The notes: generated from the letters alone by a model not told the origin. Positions 35,895 to 45,310 are shown, counted from the first letter of the stretch. The stretch: DNA of 64,000 bases from Nocardia jiangxiensis NBRC 101359 (GCF_000308615.1 NZ_BAGB01000031.1:1-64000); one strand, 5' to 3'. Program-made: numbers and translations.

Positions 35895-36767
35895 ATGAGT
35901 TCATCTCCCCCGTCAGTGCCTGAAGAGCCCCACAGCGGGGCCGGGAACGCGCAGGCCACCAAGACCCGCAAGCAGCGCCGGATGCGCCGGAAGCTGGCCG
36001 GCGGGCTGGTTCTTCTGATGGCTCTGGTAGGAGCCGGCTTCGCTGCCTCGGCACTGACCCCGCACGCGCAGGTCGCCACCGCGGACGAGGATCAGTCCGC
36101 CCTGATCCGTCAGGGCAAGCAGCTCTACGACACTTCCTGCATCACCTGCCACGGCGCGAACCTGCAGGGTGTGCAGGATCGCGGCCCCAGCCTGATCGGC
36201 GTCGGCTCGGCCGCGGTCTACTTCCAGGTTTCCAGCGGTCGGATGCCCGCGCCGTCGAACTCCGCGCAGATCGTGCGCAAGGAGTCGAAGTTCGACGAGA
36301 CGCAGACCGACGCGCTGATGGCCTACATCGCGTCCAACGGCGGCGGTCCGTCGGTGGTCCGCGACCCGGACGGCTCGATCGCCCAGGAGTCGCTGACCAA
36401 GGGCGCCGACCTCGGCGTCGGCGGTGAGCTGTTCCGGATGAACTGCGCGTCCTGCCACAACTTCACCGGTAAGGGCGGCGCGCTGTCCTCCGGTAAGTTC
36501 GCCCCGCCGCTGAACCCGGCCAGCGAACAGCAGATCTACACCGCGATGCTGTCGGGTCCGCAGAACATGCCGAAGTTCTCCGACCGGCAGCTGACCCCGG
36601 ACGAGAAGCGCGACATCATCGCGTACATCAAGAACCGCACCAAGTCCGACCCTGAGGGCGGCTACGGTCTCGGCGGCTTCGGTCCCGCGACCGAGGGCCT
36701 GGCCATTTGGATCATCGGCATCGTCGGTGTCGTCGGTGCGGCGATGTGGATCGGATCCCGCTCATGA
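35895..36767 (+). CDS. qcrC: Diheme cytochrome c subunit of the bc1 complex
   Basis: The actinobacterial cytochrome cc that replaces a soluble cytochrome c and links bc1 to the aa3 oxidase. In the 290-residue protein a basic N-terminus and helix (about 33-53) anchor it. Two heme-binding motifs follow: CITCH at residues 82-86 and CASCH at 184-188, each with an axial Met downstream ([18 protein letters not shown]). A C-terminal transmembrane helix (about 266-286) completes the topology. It overlaps qcrA by four bases (ATGA). Confidence 0.97.
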   Translation: MSSSPPSVPEEPHSGAGNAQATKTRKQRRMRRKLAGGLVLLMALVGAGFAASALTPHAQVATADEDQSALIRQGKQLYDTSCITCHGANLQGVQDRGPSLIGVGSAAVYFQVSSGRMPAPSNSAQIVRKESKFDETQTDALMAYIASNGGGPSVVRDPDGSIAQESLTKGADLGVGGELFRMNCASCHNFTGKGGALSSGKFAPPLNPASEQQIYTAMLSGPQNMPKFSDRQLTPDEKRDIIAYIKNRTKSDPEGGYGLGGFGPATEGLAIWIIGIVGVVGAAMWIGSRS

Positions 36768-37969
36768 CAGACAAGGAGAACGACGACATGGGTCGGCCGG
36801 ACGACGGCGGTGCCGTCAAAACGGGTGCCGATGGCAGTTCCGCGAGTTCCCACGATGATCTGAACCCGACCGAGAAGCAGCTCGACGCGATGTCTCGCGA
36901 CGAGCTGGTCGAACTCGGCACCAGGCGGGACGGCGTCGACGTCGCCTACCGTGCTCCGCGCTGGCCGGTTCCGGGCACACGCGCGGAGAAGCGGGCCGAG
37001 CGTCAGGTGGCGTTCTGGTTCGTCGTGTCGACGCTCGCCGGGATCGCGCTGATCGGGGTCTTCCTGTTCTGGCCGTGGCGGTACAAGGGCCGCGACGAGT
37101 CCGGCGCGGGCATCTACTCGCTGACCACGCCGCTGTACGGCCTGCTGCTGGGTATCGCGGTGCTGGCCGTCGGCGTGGCCATGGTGCTGATCCGCAAGAA
37201 GTTCATCCCGCCGGAGATCGCCATCCAGACGCGGCACGACGGCCCCTCGGACGAGGTGGAACGCCGTACCCTCGCCGCTCAGCTGGGCGATGCGCTGGAC
37301 ACCTCCACCCTGGCCCGCCGCAAGCTGATCACCCGCACCGCGGGCCTGGGCCTGGGCGTGCTGGGCGTGGGTGCGCTGTTCGTCTTCGTCGGCGGTCTGA
37401 TCAAGAACCCGTGGGCGCAGGGCAAGAAGTCGCCGTTGTGGGTGTCCGGCTGGACGCCGGACTACGCCGGTCAGACCGTCTTCCTGCGCAAGGACACCGG
37501 ACGTCCCGAGGACATCGTGCTGGTGCGCGCCGAGGATCTCGACGCGGGCGGTATGGAGACGGTGTTCCCCTGGAAAGAGGAGTGGCGCGGCAACGCCGAG
37601 GAGACCCTCCAGTCGCTGCGCGGCGTCCGCAACGCGGTCATGCTGATCCGCTTCCGTCCGGAGGACGCGGCCAGGGCCGTCAAGCGCCGGGGCCAGGAGA
37701 GCTTCAACTTCGGCGACTACTGGGCCTACTCGAAGATCTGCACCCACCTGGGCTGCCCGACCTCGCTGTTCGAGCAGCAGGACAGCCGCATCCTGTGCCC
37801 GTGCCACCAGTCGCAGTTCGACGCCCTTCACTGGGGTAAGCCGATCTTCGGCCCTGCCGCGCGAGCCCTGCCGCAGCTGCCGATCACCGTCAACTCCGAG
37901 GGCTACCTGGTCGCCAACGGCGACTTCATCGAGCCGCTCGGCCCGGCCTACTGGGAGCGTCGTTCATGA
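36764..37969 (+). CDS. qcrA: Rieske iron-sulfur subunit of the bc1 complex
   Basis: The 401-residue Rieske protein of the bcc complex, with three transmembrane helices as in actinobacteria (about 85-107, 127-150, 195-220). The [2Fe-2S] ligands are C326 and H328 in CTHLGCP, with C331 as the structural cysteine, and C345, C347 and H348 in CPCHQSQF. The ATG at 36764 overlaps the qcrC stop (ATGA). A second ATG at 36788 has AAGGAG 10 bases upstream and is a real alternative. It overlaps qcrB by four bases. Confidence 0.96.
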   Translation: MTDKENDDMGRPDDGGAVKTGADGSSASSHDDLNPTEKQLDAMSRDELVELGTRRDGVDVAYRAPRWPVPGTRAEKRAERQVAFWFVVSTLAGIALIGVFLFWPWRYKGRDESGAGIYSLTTPLYGLLLGIAVLAVGVAMVLIRKKFIPPEIAIQTRHDGPSDEVERRTLAAQLGDALDTSTLARRKLITRTAGLGLGVLGVGALFVFVGGLIKNPWAQGKKSPLWVSGWTPDYAGQTVFLRKDTGRPEDIVLVRAEDLDAGGMETVFPWKEEWRGNAEETLQSLRGVRNAVMLIRFRPEDAARAVKRRGQESFNFGDYWAYSKICTHLGCPTSLFEQQDSRILCPCHQSQFDALHWGKPIFGPAARALPQLPITVNSEGYLVANGDFIEPLGPAYWERRS

Positions 37970-39600
37970 GTCCTGGCAAAGTGGCCGCACAGGCCAACGA
38001 GATGGACGAGCGGTACCGCGCTGCCGCATTCGTCAAGCGCTCGATCAACAAGGTCTTCCCGACCCACTGGTCGTTCCTGCTCGGTGAGATCGCGTTGTAT
38101 GCGTTCATCATCCTGCTGCTGTCGGGTATCTACCTGACGCTGTTCTTCGATCCGTCGATGACCGAGGTCGTCTACAACGGCTCGTACCAGCCGCTGCGCG
38201 GCGTGTCCATGTCGCGGGCGTTCGAGTCGGCGCTGGACATCACCTTCGAGGTGCGCGGCGGTCTGTTCGTCCGCCAGGTGCACCACTGGGCGGCGCTGCT
38301 GTTCGCCTGCTCGATCATCATCCACCTGCTGCGCATCTTCTTCACCGGTGCGTTCCGCAAGCCGCGCGAGGCGAACTGGGTGATCGGCTCGCTGCTGCTG
38401 ATCCTGGCGATGTTCGAGGGCTTCTTCGGTTACTCGCTGCCGGACGACCTGCTCTCGGGCACCGGCCTGCGCGCCGCGTTCGGCGGTATCACCATGGGAA
38501 TTCCGGTGATCGGCACCTGGATGCACTGGCTGATCTTCGGCGGTGACTTCCCGGGCACGATCATCATTCCGCGCCTGTTCATCGCGCACGTGCTGCTGTT
38601 CCCGGGCATCATGCTGGCGTTGATCGCGGCGCACGTGGCGCTGGTGTGGTACCAGAAGCACACCCAGTTCCCCGGACCGGGCCGCACCGAGAAGAACGTC
38701 GTCGGTGCGCGCATCGTCCCGGTGTTCGCCGCGGACCAGGGCGCGTTCTTCATGTTCACCCTGGGCATCGTCTCGATCATGGGTGGCGTCCTGCAGATCA
38801 ACCCGATCTGGAACCTGGGGCCGTACAACCCCTCCCAGGTCTCCGCGGGTTCGCAGCCGGACTTCTACATGATGTGGACCGACGGTCTGGCCCGTCTGAT
38901 GCCGCCGTGGGAGCTGTATCTGGGCCGGTACACCGTTCCGGCTCCGGTCTGGGTGGCCTTGCTCATGGGCCTGGTGTTCATGGTGCTGATCGCCTACCCG
39001 TGGATCGAGAAGCGCCTGACCGGCGACGACGTGCACCACAACCTGCTGCAGCGTCCGCGCGACGTGCCGGTCCGCACCGCGATCGGTGCGATGTCCCTGG
39101 CGTTCTACCTGGTGCTGACCCTGGCGTGCGTCAACGACATCATCGCGCTGAAGTTCGACATCTCGCTGAACGCGACGACGTGGATCTTCCGCATCGGTCT
39201 GCTGACCGCGCCGCCGATCGCCTACTTCCTGGCGTACCGGATGTGCCTGGGTCTGCAGCGCGCCGACCGCGCGGTGCTCGAGCACGGTATCGAGACCGGC
39301 GTCATCAAGCGTCTGCCACACGGTGAGTACATCGAGGTGCACCAGCCGCTGGGTCCGGTCGACGATCACGGCCACCCGATCCCGCTGGAGTACCAGGGCG
39401 CGATCGTGCCGAAGAAGATGAACAAGCTGGGTTGGGCCGGTAAGCCCGGCGCCGGTTCGTTCCTGCGGGCCGATCCGGCCGCACAGGCCGCCGACCAGAC
39501 CACCTACGACAACGAGCAGCACCACAAGCAGCTCGAGATCCTGGCCGAGTACCAGGATCAGAACGCGGGTGGCGGGGACGGTGGCGAGCACGGCCACTGA
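37966..39600 (+). CDS. qcrB: Cytochrome b subunit of the bc1 complex
   Basis: Menaquinol-oxidising cytochrome b, 544 residues, with eight or more transmembrane helices. Heme-ligating histidines are in [18 protein letters not shown] and in [20 protein letters not shown]. The quinol-site region includes [13 protein letters not shown] and the PPWELYLG motif (PEWE in most bacteria, PPWE here, the usual actinobacterial form). The long hydrophilic C-terminus is typical of actinobacteria. It is the known target of Q203-type inhibitors in mycobacteria. A strong terminator follows the stop by 12 bases. Confidence 0.97.
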   Translation: MSPGKVAAQANEMDERYRAAAFVKRSINKVFPTHWSFLLGEIALYAFIILLLSGIYLTLFFDPSMTEVVYNGSYQPLRGVSMSRAFESALDITFEVRGGLFVRQVHHWAALLFACSIIIHLLRIFFTGAFRKPREANWVIGSLLLILAMFEGFFGYSLPDDLLSGTGLRAAFGGITMGIPVIGTWMHWLIFGGDFPGTIIIPRLFIAHVLLFPGIMLALIAAHVALVWYQKHTQFPGPGRTEKNVVGARIVPVFAADQGAFFMFTLGIVSIMGGVLQINPIWNLGPYNPSQVSAGSQPDFYMMWTDGLARLMPPWELYLGRYTVPAPVWVALLMGLVFMVLIAYPWIEKRLTGDDVHHNLLQRPRDVPVRTAIGAMSLAFYLVLTLACVNDIIALKFDISLNATTWIFRIGLLTAPPIAYFLAYRMCLGLQRADRAVLEHGIETGVIKRLPHGEYIEVHQPLGPVDDHGHPIPLEYQGAIVPKKMNKLGWAGKPGAGSFLRADPAAQAADQTTYDNEQHHKQLEILAEYQDQNAGGGDGGEHGH

Positions 39601-39612
39601 GTTCGCTCACCA

Positions 39613-39655
39613 GCAAAGGCCCCGAACTGGAAACGGTTCGGGGCCTTTGCTTTTT
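39613..39655 (+). terminator. Intrinsic terminator of ctaE-qcrCAB
   Basis: A perfect 15-bp stem (GCAAAGGCCCCGAAC, 39613-39627, against 39636-39650) with an 8-base loop is followed by TTTTT. It is the clearest rho-independent terminator in the window. Confidence 0.92.
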
Positions 39656-39682
39656 CAGGTGTGACTCAGCGGCCGGGCGGGT

Positions 39683-39958
39683 TCATTCGCCGATCGAGAA
39701 TCCGGCCTCGACCTCGGCTCGCGAATAGGATTTGAACGCGATGTGCGTGGTAGTGCGCAGCACGCCCGCGGTCTTGTTGACGTGCCCGGTGACCACCTCG
39801 GCGATCTGTTCGTGATCGCGCACCCGCACCACCGCGATCAGGTCCACATCGCCCGCGCACGAGTACACCTCGGCCACACCTTCCAGATCCGCCAGCGCCT
39901 GCGCCGTTTCGGGGATGCGGGCGGCGTCGGCGTGGATCAATACGATCGCGGTAATCAT
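39683..39958 (-). CDS. Stand-alone Lrp/AsnC ligand-binding (RAM) domain protein
   Basis: A 91-residue protein that consists only of the Lrp/AsnC C-terminal amino-acid-binding domain, starting MITAIVLIHADAARIPETAQ. It contains VAEVYSCAGDVDLIAVVRV and KTAGVLRTTTHIAF. There is no DNA-binding domain. Such proteins form dimers and octamers and may sense amino acids or modulate full-length Lrp proteins. The ATG follows TAGACT by 6 bases (leaderless). It is convergent with qcrB. Confidence 0.9.
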   Translation of the reverse strand: MITAIVLIHADAARIPETAQALADLEGVAEVYSCAGDVDLIAVVRVRDHEQIAEVVTGHVNKTAGVLRTTTHIAFKSYSRAEVEAGFSIGE

Positions 39959-39964
39959 GCAGTG

Positions 39965-39970
39965 AGTCTA
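39965..39970 (-). promoter_or_regulatory. -10 hexamer TAGACT of leaderless RAM gene
   Basis: Minus-strand TAGACT ends 6 bases before the ATG at 39958. Confidence 0.55.
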
Positions 39971-40019
39971 GATGGGGCGTGCTCCGGACCTGCGGGAAGA
40001 CGGCGGACCGGTGGGGAGG

Positions 40020-41831
40020 TCAGGATTCGGTGTCGGTGAGATAGTCGCGCCCGGCCGATTCGGTGCGGGCGGCGGTCTCGGCGCGTTCGACCCAGGTCAG
40101 CCAGGGGCCCGCGCCGAGGCGCGGTTCGGCGTAGCCGTCGCTGGTCCGGACGATGCGGGTGCCGGGTTGTTCCAGCCACGTGACGATGAGTGCGGTTTCC
40201 TCCGGTGGCGCGCCGCGCAGTGGGGGATGAGATCGCTCGTCGGCGGAATCGGTGCCCGGCAGCGTGGCAGCGGGCGTGCCGGTGCGGTCGAGGCGGGTGG
40301 GGACGACGGTTTCCGCGGCCGCGACGAGACCGTCGACCACCGGCATCGGCGGGACGCCGCGGGCCGCGGATCCGGCGGCGGCCAGACGCCCGTAGCGGAT
40401 CACGGCGAAATCCCATCCGCCGGCCTCGCCGCGGCGCGCGGCCACGAGTTCGGCGACGCGGGCCAGCGCCGCGAGCCGCTGGGTGCGGCGCAGGGCGCGC
40501 ACGACCGCGACGGTGCGATCGCGCACGCGGGCGGCGACCTCGAAATTCTCGGCGTCGGAACAGATTTCGAGACGTTCGCGCATGGCGCGCAGCGGCAGAT
40601 CCGAGCGGCCGTCGAACAGGTCGCGCACCGATTGCGCCGTCGGTGCGTATTCGGTTGCGGCGGTGAGGATCCCGGACCTGCCCGCCGGGCAGCCGCCGAC
40701 CGTGGCCGGTGGGCAGCGCGCGCCGTGCCGGCCGGTGCGGGGGATGCGGGTGGTGCAGGTGCGCAGGCCGCAGTACTCGGCGACGGTGGCGGCGATCTCG
40801 GCCGCGGCGGCGCGGGATCCGAACGGCCCCAAAGTATCCCGGGTTGGGGTGCGGGTGATGGCGAAGCGCGGGAAGGGCTCCTCGGTCAGGGTGATCCACC
40901 ACGCGCGTTGCGGGAATTTCGAGCGTCGGTTGTAGGGCGGGGTGTGCGCGACGAGCAGTCGTAGCTCGCGCACACCGGCCTCGAGTCCGTGCGCGCACGG
41001 GACGTGCTCGACCCGTGTCGCGAGGGCGACCATCTCCCGCATGCGCGGCCGGGTCTCCGATCCGGTGAAGTACGTGCGGACCCGCCGACGCAGATTCACC
41101 GCCGTCCCCACATAGAGGACCTCATCGGAGGGGCCGCGGAACAGATACACCCCGGGCACGGCCGGGAGGTCTGCGGCGAGGAAGCGTTTGGAGCGCTGGC
41201 GCTTGGTGACCGCGGGCAGATAGTCGGCCAGTTCGGTCAGGCTGTGCACGCCGAGATTGCCGACCCGGCCGATCAACGCGTGCAGGACGTCGACGGTGGC
41301 GCGGGCGTCGTCGAGCGCGCGGTGGGTGGGGCGGGTCTGCGCGCCGAACAACTCGGCCAGTGCCGACAGGCGCACGGTGGGCGCTTCGTCGCGCGGCAGG
41401 ATCCGCCGGGCCAGTTGCACCGTGCACAGGACCTGGAAACCGGGCCAGGCGGTCGCGCACCGGGCGGTGGCGGCCTTGAGGAAGCCGATGTCGAACCGGG
41501 CGTTGTGCGCGACGAGAACCGACCCGGCCGCGAATTCCAGGAAACCCGGCAGCACCGCCTCGATCCGCGGCGCGGTGCAGACCATCGCGGTGGTGATGCC
41601 GGTGATCTGCATGATCTGCGGCGGGATCGCGCGACCCGGGTCGACCAGGGTGGCGAATTCGCCCAGCACCTCACCGCCGCGCACCTTGACCGCGCCGATC
41701 TCGGTGATGGCGTCGCCTTCCGGGCTGGTCCCGGTGGTCTCCAGATCCACCACGACGAAGGTGGTGTCGTACAGCGGAGTGTCCAGGTCGTCGAAGGCCA
41801 GCTGAGCCGGGCGCGGCGCGGGAGGGGACAC
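40020..41831 (-). CDS. DEDDh 3'-5' exonuclease fused to UvrC/Cho-like GIY-YIG nuclease
   Basis: A 603-residue DNA-repair-type nuclease. Residues about 20-190 form a DnaQ-like DEDDh exonuclease, with FVVVDLETTG holding D29 and E31, LVAHNARFDIGFL, and HRALDDARATVDVL. Residues about 220-310 form a GIY-YIG domain (VPGVYLFRG, EVLYVGTAVNLRRRV, like UvrC and Cho). The C-terminal part has an UvrC-like Cys-containing stretch and a UVR-type helix (CSDAENFEVAARVRDR). It matches Rv2191 in the syntenic block. GTG start with TACGCT 6 bases upstream. Likely an auxiliary excision-repair nuclease; the exact substrate is unknown. Confidence 0.92.
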   Translation of the reverse strand: MSPPAPRPAQLAFDDLDTPLYDTTFVVVDLETTGTSPEGDAITEIGAVKVRGGEVLGEFATLVDPGRAIPPQIMQITGITTAMVCTAPRIEAVLPGFLEFAAGSVLVAHNARFDIGFLKAATARCATAWPGFQVLCTVQLARRILPRDEAPTVRLSALAELFGAQTRPTHRALDDARATVDVLHALIGRVGNLGVHSLTELADYLPAVTKRQRSKRFLAADLPAVPGVYLFRGPSDEVLYVGTAVNLRRRVRTYFTGSETRPRMREMVALATRVEHVPCAHGLEAGVRELRLLVAHTPPYNRRSKFPQRAWWITLTEEPFPRFAITRTPTRDTLGPFGSRAAAAEIAATVAEYCGLRTCTTRIPRTGRHGARCPPATVGGCPAGRSGILTAATEYAPTAQSVRDLFDGRSDLPLRAMRERLEICSDAENFEVAARVRDRTVAVVRALRRTQRLAALARVAELVAARRGEAGGWDFAVIRYGRLAAAGSAARGVPPMPVVDGLVAAAETVVPTRLDRTGTPAATLPGTDSADERSHPPLRGAPPEETALIVTWLEQPGTRIVRTSDGYAEPRLGAGPWLTWVERAETAARTESAGRDYLTDTES

Positions 41832-41837
41832 GGCGGC

Positions 41838-41843
41838 AGCGTA
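41838..41843 (-). promoter_or_regulatory. -10 hexamer TACGCT of leaderless nuclease gene
   Basis: Minus-strand TACGCT ends 6 bases before the GTG at 41831. Confidence 0.45.
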
Positions 41844-41920
41844 TCGGCGGGGTACGACAGGAATCGCCGATGCGGTCGATGTCGCCGATATCTCACCGCA
41901 CTACCCGATATATGCGGTCT

Positions 41921-41935
41921 GTTTCAGGGTGAAAC
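41921..41935. promoter_or_regulatory. Palindrome GTTTCA-GGG-TGAAAC
   Basis: A perfect 6-bp inverted repeat with a 3-base centre, 8 bases from the CRP-like site. Regulator unknown. Confidence 0.45.
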
Positions 41936-41942
41936 ACATAAA

Positions 41943-41958
41943 AGTGACCAGGGTCACA
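41943..41958. promoter_or_regulatory. CRP/GlxR-like site AGTGA-N6-TCACA
   Basis: AGTGACCAGGGTCACA fits the TGTGA-N6-TCACA consensus of the CRP family (Rv3676 in M. tuberculosis, GlxR in corynebacteria) in all but the first base. It lies 112 bases before the nuclease GTG and 414 before the NlpC ATG. Confidence 0.6.
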
Positions 41959-42290
41959 ATGATTCGGTTTGTGAATGAGTCGGCCGAAATTCCAGGAGGC
42001 TTGGCGAGCGATGCGCGAGCGCGCGCGTCCGGGGCTGATCGCATACGGACCGTACGGTTGAGTACGTGCTGCGAACACACTACCCACATGCTGATTTCCC
42101 GATCGGGACGATCTGAAACCATCTTTCGGGAGATCGCTTCGGCCGGCTGATGCGCCCCCGGGAAATCGCAGGTCAGCTCCGGTTGTTATGGTTTCGTGAT
42201 TGGTGTGACATATCTCCCAGGAATCCGTGCTCGTAAAAGTTGCCAACTTCTGCTGGCCGTGTTCGCGGCTTTACAACGGACCGTTATCCG

Positions 42291-42311
42291 TTCGTAATCT
42301 TGTCGAGACCT
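42291..42311 (+). promoter_or_regulatory. Shared block upstream of first NlpC/P60 gene
   Basis: TTCGTAATCTTGTCGAGACC opens a 21-base block that matches 43011-43031 before the second NlpC gene at 17 of 21 positions. A related CGTTATCC lies just upstream, giving a direct-repeat look reminiscent of MtrA-type sites. Confidence 0.4.
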
Positions 42312-42371
42312 CGCGGAGCTCGACGCACCACCCGGTGCGGCGTCGCGGGGCAGATGAGGAGTCACCGCATC

Positions 42372-42956
42372 ATGGCGATCAAGCGACACGCCCACCGGGC
42401 CGTTGCGGCCGGAGCCGTCGGCGCTGCCACCCTCAGCGCTCTGCTGCTGTCCATCGCGCCCGCCACGGCTGCGCCGGTCACCATTCCGGGGATCGGCAGC
42501 GTCGAGGTGCCCGATCAGGTCATCGGCGCGATCCCGAAGGGCGCCATCCCGCCGAACGTGATTCCGCCGGGTGTGGTCATCCCCGGCATCACCCCGACGC
42601 CCGCCCCCGTCGAGACGGTCGGGCAGCGCGCGGCGAACGCGGCCCTGTCCCGCGTCGGCGACCCCTACGTCTACGGCGCCGCGGGCCCGAACGCCTTCGA
42701 CTGCTCGGGTCTGGTGAAGTGGTCCTACGCGCAGGCCGGTCGCGACCTGCCCCGCACCAGCTACGGGCAGCTCTCCGCCGGGGCTCCCGTCGGCCTGAAC
42801 GATCTGCAGCCCGGTGACGTCGTGTCCTATTACGGCGGTAGCCATTCGGGCATCTACGTCGGCAACGGCAACATCGTGCACGCGTCCACCTACGGCCAGC
42901 CCGTCAAGGTCGCGCCCCTGCACGCGATGCCCATCGCCGGCGTGCGACGTTACTGA
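42372..42956 (+). CDS. Secreted NlpC/P60 peptidoglycan hydrolase
   Basis: A 194-residue secreted endopeptidase. The signal peptide is at residues 1-34, with hydrophobic core and AxA site (APATAAP). A short Pro/Ile/Gly-rich linker to about 80 follows. The NlpC/P60 domain carries the catalytic triad: C111 in AFDCSGLV, H158 in GSHSGIY and H170 in NIVHAST. It would cut stem peptides in the wall. An earlier ATG at 42354 is in frame. I use 42372 because GAGGAG lies 9 bases upstream. A second NlpC/P60 gene follows 118 bases downstream. Confidence 0.93.
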   Translation: MAIKRHAHRAVAAGAVGAATLSALLLSIAPATAAPVTIPGIGSVEVPDQVIGAIPKGAIPPNVIPPGVVIPGITPTPAPVETVGQRAANAALSRVGDPYVYGAAGPNAFDCSGLVKWSYAQAGRDLPRTSYGQLSAGAPVGLNDLQPGDVVSYYGGSHSGIYVGNGNIVHASTYGQPVKVAPLHAMPIAGVRRY

Positions 42957-43010
42957 CCACCGAAAAGACCGTGATCGTTTTGTGCTGTGCTGGACATCGT
43001 GGGCCGGGAT

Positions 43011-43031
43011 TCCGTAACCTGATCGAGACCT
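43011..43031 (+). promoter_or_regulatory. Shared block upstream of second NlpC/P60 gene
   Basis: TCCGTAACCTGATCGAGACC is the counterpart of 42291-42311 and lies 43 bases before the GTG at 43075. Confidence 0.4.
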
Positions 43032-43074
43032 TCGTGATGACTAGTCCGGAACACGGAATGGGGCCTTGCAGGCA

Positions 43075-44154
43075 GTGACCGCGCACTATCGGAACAGACG
43101 AACCAGACGCCTGGTGGGCGGGTCATTCGCGGTGGGCGCGTTGGTGTTCGGCGCGGGCGTCGGCGGCGGCGCCTTCGCGGAACCGGTCACCCCGCCGACC
43201 AGCGCCAGCGATGCCGTCCAGAAGCTGATCGATCTGTCCCATCAATCCGAACAGCTCAATCAGCAGGCCCTGGGCGCGCAGCAGGATCTCGACGCGAAGA
43301 TGGGCATCGAACGTACCGCCGATGCCAAGCTCGCCCAGGCCGATCAGGTGGTCGACGCCGCCCAGGCCGAGGTGCGCAAATATCAACCGGCCGTGGACCG
43401 TACGGCAATGGCCGCCTATATGGGCGCACGCACCAACCGGATGTTCTCGGTGCTGGCCAGCGATTCGCCGCAGCAGCTGCTGGATCAGATGTCCACGCTG
43501 GACGTGTTGCAGGCCCAGACCAGCGAGCAGCTCGCCCAGTTCACGAAGGCGACCAATGCGGCCACGGCGGCACAGTCCACCGCGCACAAGGCATCCGACG
43601 CCGCCCACTCCGCCGCGCAGAAGGCCGATGCGGTGCGCACGGATCTGGAGAAGAAGCGTGCGGACCTGCAAGGTGCGATCGCTCAGGTCATCCAGGCATG
43701 GGGTGCGTTGTCCGCGGGCGACAAGAGCTCCCTGGCCGGATCGTTGTTCCCGCCGGGCTTCGATCGCGAAGCGCTACTGCGCGGTCTGGTCCCCGGCAGC
43801 GGCACCAGTGCGCTGGCCGCGGGGATGACCCGGGTCGGCGATCCGTACGTCTGGGGCGCGACCGGTCCGGATCAGTTCGACTGCTCGGGTCTGGTGCAGT
43901 GGGCGTTCCACCATGTCGGCATCAATCTGCCGCGCACCAGTCAGCAACAGGCCACGGTCGGCACCCCGGTGCAGCACGATCAGCTGCAACCCGGCGACGT
44001 GGTGTTCTTCTACTCCGATGCCTCGCACGTGGGGATCTACGCGGGTAACGGACTCATCTTGCACGCTTCGACTTTCGGCGTCCCGGTGAAGGTGGCGCCG
44101 ATGGGGTCGTTCCCCTTCTACGGGGCACGGCGGTACTGGATCGGGATGCCCTAA
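43075..44154 (+). CDS. NlpC/P60 hydrolase with N-terminal coiled coil (RipA-like)
   Basis: A 359-residue secreted wall hydrolase. A signal-like hydrophobic segment is at residues 15-38. A long Ala/Gln/Asp-rich helical coiled coil follows at about 45-210, as in RipA-type proteins, where it can block the active site. The catalytic domain has C270 in QFDCSGLVQWAF, the His in DASHVGIYAGNG and the His in LILHAST. It matches Rv2190c. The start is uncertain between TTG 43066 and GTG 43075. Together with the smaller NlpC upstream it suggests a pair of dedicated division or wall-remodelling enzymes. Confidence 0.92.
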   Translation: MTAHYRNRRTRRLVGGSFAVGALVFGAGVGGGAFAEPVTPPTSASDAVQKLIDLSHQSEQLNQQALGAQQDLDAKMGIERTADAKLAQADQVVDAAQAEVRKYQPAVDRTAMAAYMGARTNRMFSVLASDSPQQLLDQMSTLDVLQAQTSEQLAQFTKATNAATAAQSTAHKASDAAHSAAQKADAVRTDLEKKRADLQGAIAQVIQAWGALSAGDKSSLAGSLFPPGFDREALLRGLVPGSGTSALAAGMTRVGDPYVWGATGPDQFDCSGLVQWAFHHVGINLPRTSQQQATVGTPVQHDQLQPGDVVFFYSDASHVGIYAGNGLILHASTFGVPVKVAPMGSFPFYGARRYWIGMP

Positions 44155-44184
44155 TCACAACGAGGTGAGCGCGAGCGTGCTGAT

Positions 44185-45192
44185 ATGACTGCGTTGACTC
44201 GGGTTCGAAACTGGTTGGCGGCCAAGCGGCGGTTCGAGTTCGTCGCGACGGTCGCGATGGTGGTCGCGTTGACCGCGGTCGGCGGTGCGCTGGTGCTACT
44301 ACCGAAATCGGCGCTGCACGTGCGGCCGGTGCCCGCGACCGCGGATGCGGCCGTGCCCTCGGCTCCGGCCGATCCGCAGCTGCCCGAGCTGCGTCGGGCG
44401 ATGGAGTCGTACGCGCCCGTGGTCACCCGGCAGGTCTGTGCCGCCGACGGCCGCCTGTCGGTAGTGCTCGGCCATCCCTATCAGCGCGACGACGTGGACG
44501 CCCTGGCCGGTGACGTGGGCGCGGCGGTCGCGGCGGTGACCCAGCTGTGGGGCACCGACTGGGCCCGGGACGCGGTGATCGCGGTGGCCTCGGATCCGGC
44601 CGAATTCGCCGCGCTGACCCACGACACGGGCGAAGTCTCCGATCAGATCGCGGCGGCTTCGGTGTCGGATCCGTTCGTCCCGCCCGCGCAGCCGACCGGT
44701 CAGCGCATCGTGTTCAGTGCCGCGGCGGGCCGACGTCTGGGCCCGGAAGGTCTGCGTGAGACGTTGCGGCACGAGCTCACCCATGTCGCCGCTCGCGCGG
44801 TCACCGTGGACGGCTCGCCGCAGTGGGTGCTGGAGGGTTTCGCCGAGTACTCCGCGCATCGCGGTTCGGGCCGCACGTTCGCCCAGCTCGCCCCCACCCT
44901 GACCGCGAAGGCGCGAACCGGTGCGCTGCCCGCCGACCTGCCCGCGGACGACGCCTTCGTCCCGACTCCGGGCAACGACGCCGAACTCGCCTACGAGCAG
45001 GGCTGGTCCGCGAACGCCTACGTCGCCGCGCGGTTCGGTGAACCGAAGCTGGTCGAGCTCTACCGCCACCTGGCCACCGGACCACAGGACGCGTCCGCCT
45101 TGGACACCGCCCTGCACAGCACCCTGGGCATCGGTCACACCGACTTCGTCGCTCGCTGGCGCGACTGGATCAAGGCTCGCGCGAGCGCCTGA
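44185..45192 (+). CDS. Membrane-anchored zinc metallopeptidase-like protein (HELTH motif)
   Basis: A 335-residue protein with one N-terminal transmembrane helix (about 20-40) and an extracytoplasmic domain. The gluzincin motif HELTH is at residues 196-200, and the third ligand is probably Glu in VLEGFAEYSAH, near residue 217. This places it in the peptidase_MA-like group. It corresponds in position to Rv2189c, a protein of unknown role. It lies between the NlpC hydrolases and pimB', so a role in envelope maturation is plausible but not shown. Confidence 0.85.
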   Translation: MTALTRVRNWLAAKRRFEFVATVAMVVALTAVGGALVLLPKSALHVRPVPATADAAVPSAPADPQLPELRRAMESYAPVVTRQVCAADGRLSVVLGHPYQRDDVDALAGDVGAAVAAVTQLWGTDWARDAVIAVASDPAEFAALTHDTGEVSDQIAAASVSDPFVPPAQPTGQRIVFSAAAGRRLGPEGLRETLRHELTHVAARAVTVDGSPQWVLEGFAEYSAHRGSGRTFAQLAPTLTAKARTGALPADLPADDAFVPTPGNDAELAYEQGWSANAYVAARFGEPKLVELYRHLATGPQDASALDTALHSTLGIGHTDFVARWRDWIKARASA

Positions 45193-45298
45193 CCCGGGAA
45201 CGTCCCGTTGCCGGTATCGGCGAGCTCGGGGATGCGGGTGCGGCGCAACCCTTCTCACCGCAGCAGAGCCCGGACCGCACGGCAGGCGCACCCGTCAA

Positions 45299-45304
45299 TA
45301 GACT
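45299..45304 (+). promoter_or_regulatory. -10 hexamer TAGACT of leaderless pimB
   Basis: TAGACT ends 6 bases before the ATG at 45311. Confidence 0.55.
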
Positions 45305-45310
45305 GCCCGC

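Larger units (their letters stand above)
41832..42371. other. Long regulatory region before the NlpC/P60 genes
   Basis: The 540 bases lie between the divergent nuclease gene and the first NlpC/P60 gene. They hold two palindromes (41921-41935 and 41943-41958), and near the gene a 21-base block (42291-42311) that recurs before the second NlpC/P60 gene. A minus-strand open frame across 41893-42246 has no start signal or family resemblance. The spacer is less GC-rich than the flanking genes. Confidence 0.55.

Noticed and set aside
41893..42246. Minus-strand 117-codon open frame in the NlpC spacer
   Set aside because: No start signal, no family resemblance, and it crosses the CRP-like site and other regulatory sequence.
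42180..42371. A c-di-AMP (ydaO-type) riboswitch before the NlpC/P60 gene
   Set aside because: Such riboswitches occur before actinobacterial wall hydrolases, but I could not find the conserved core here by eye.
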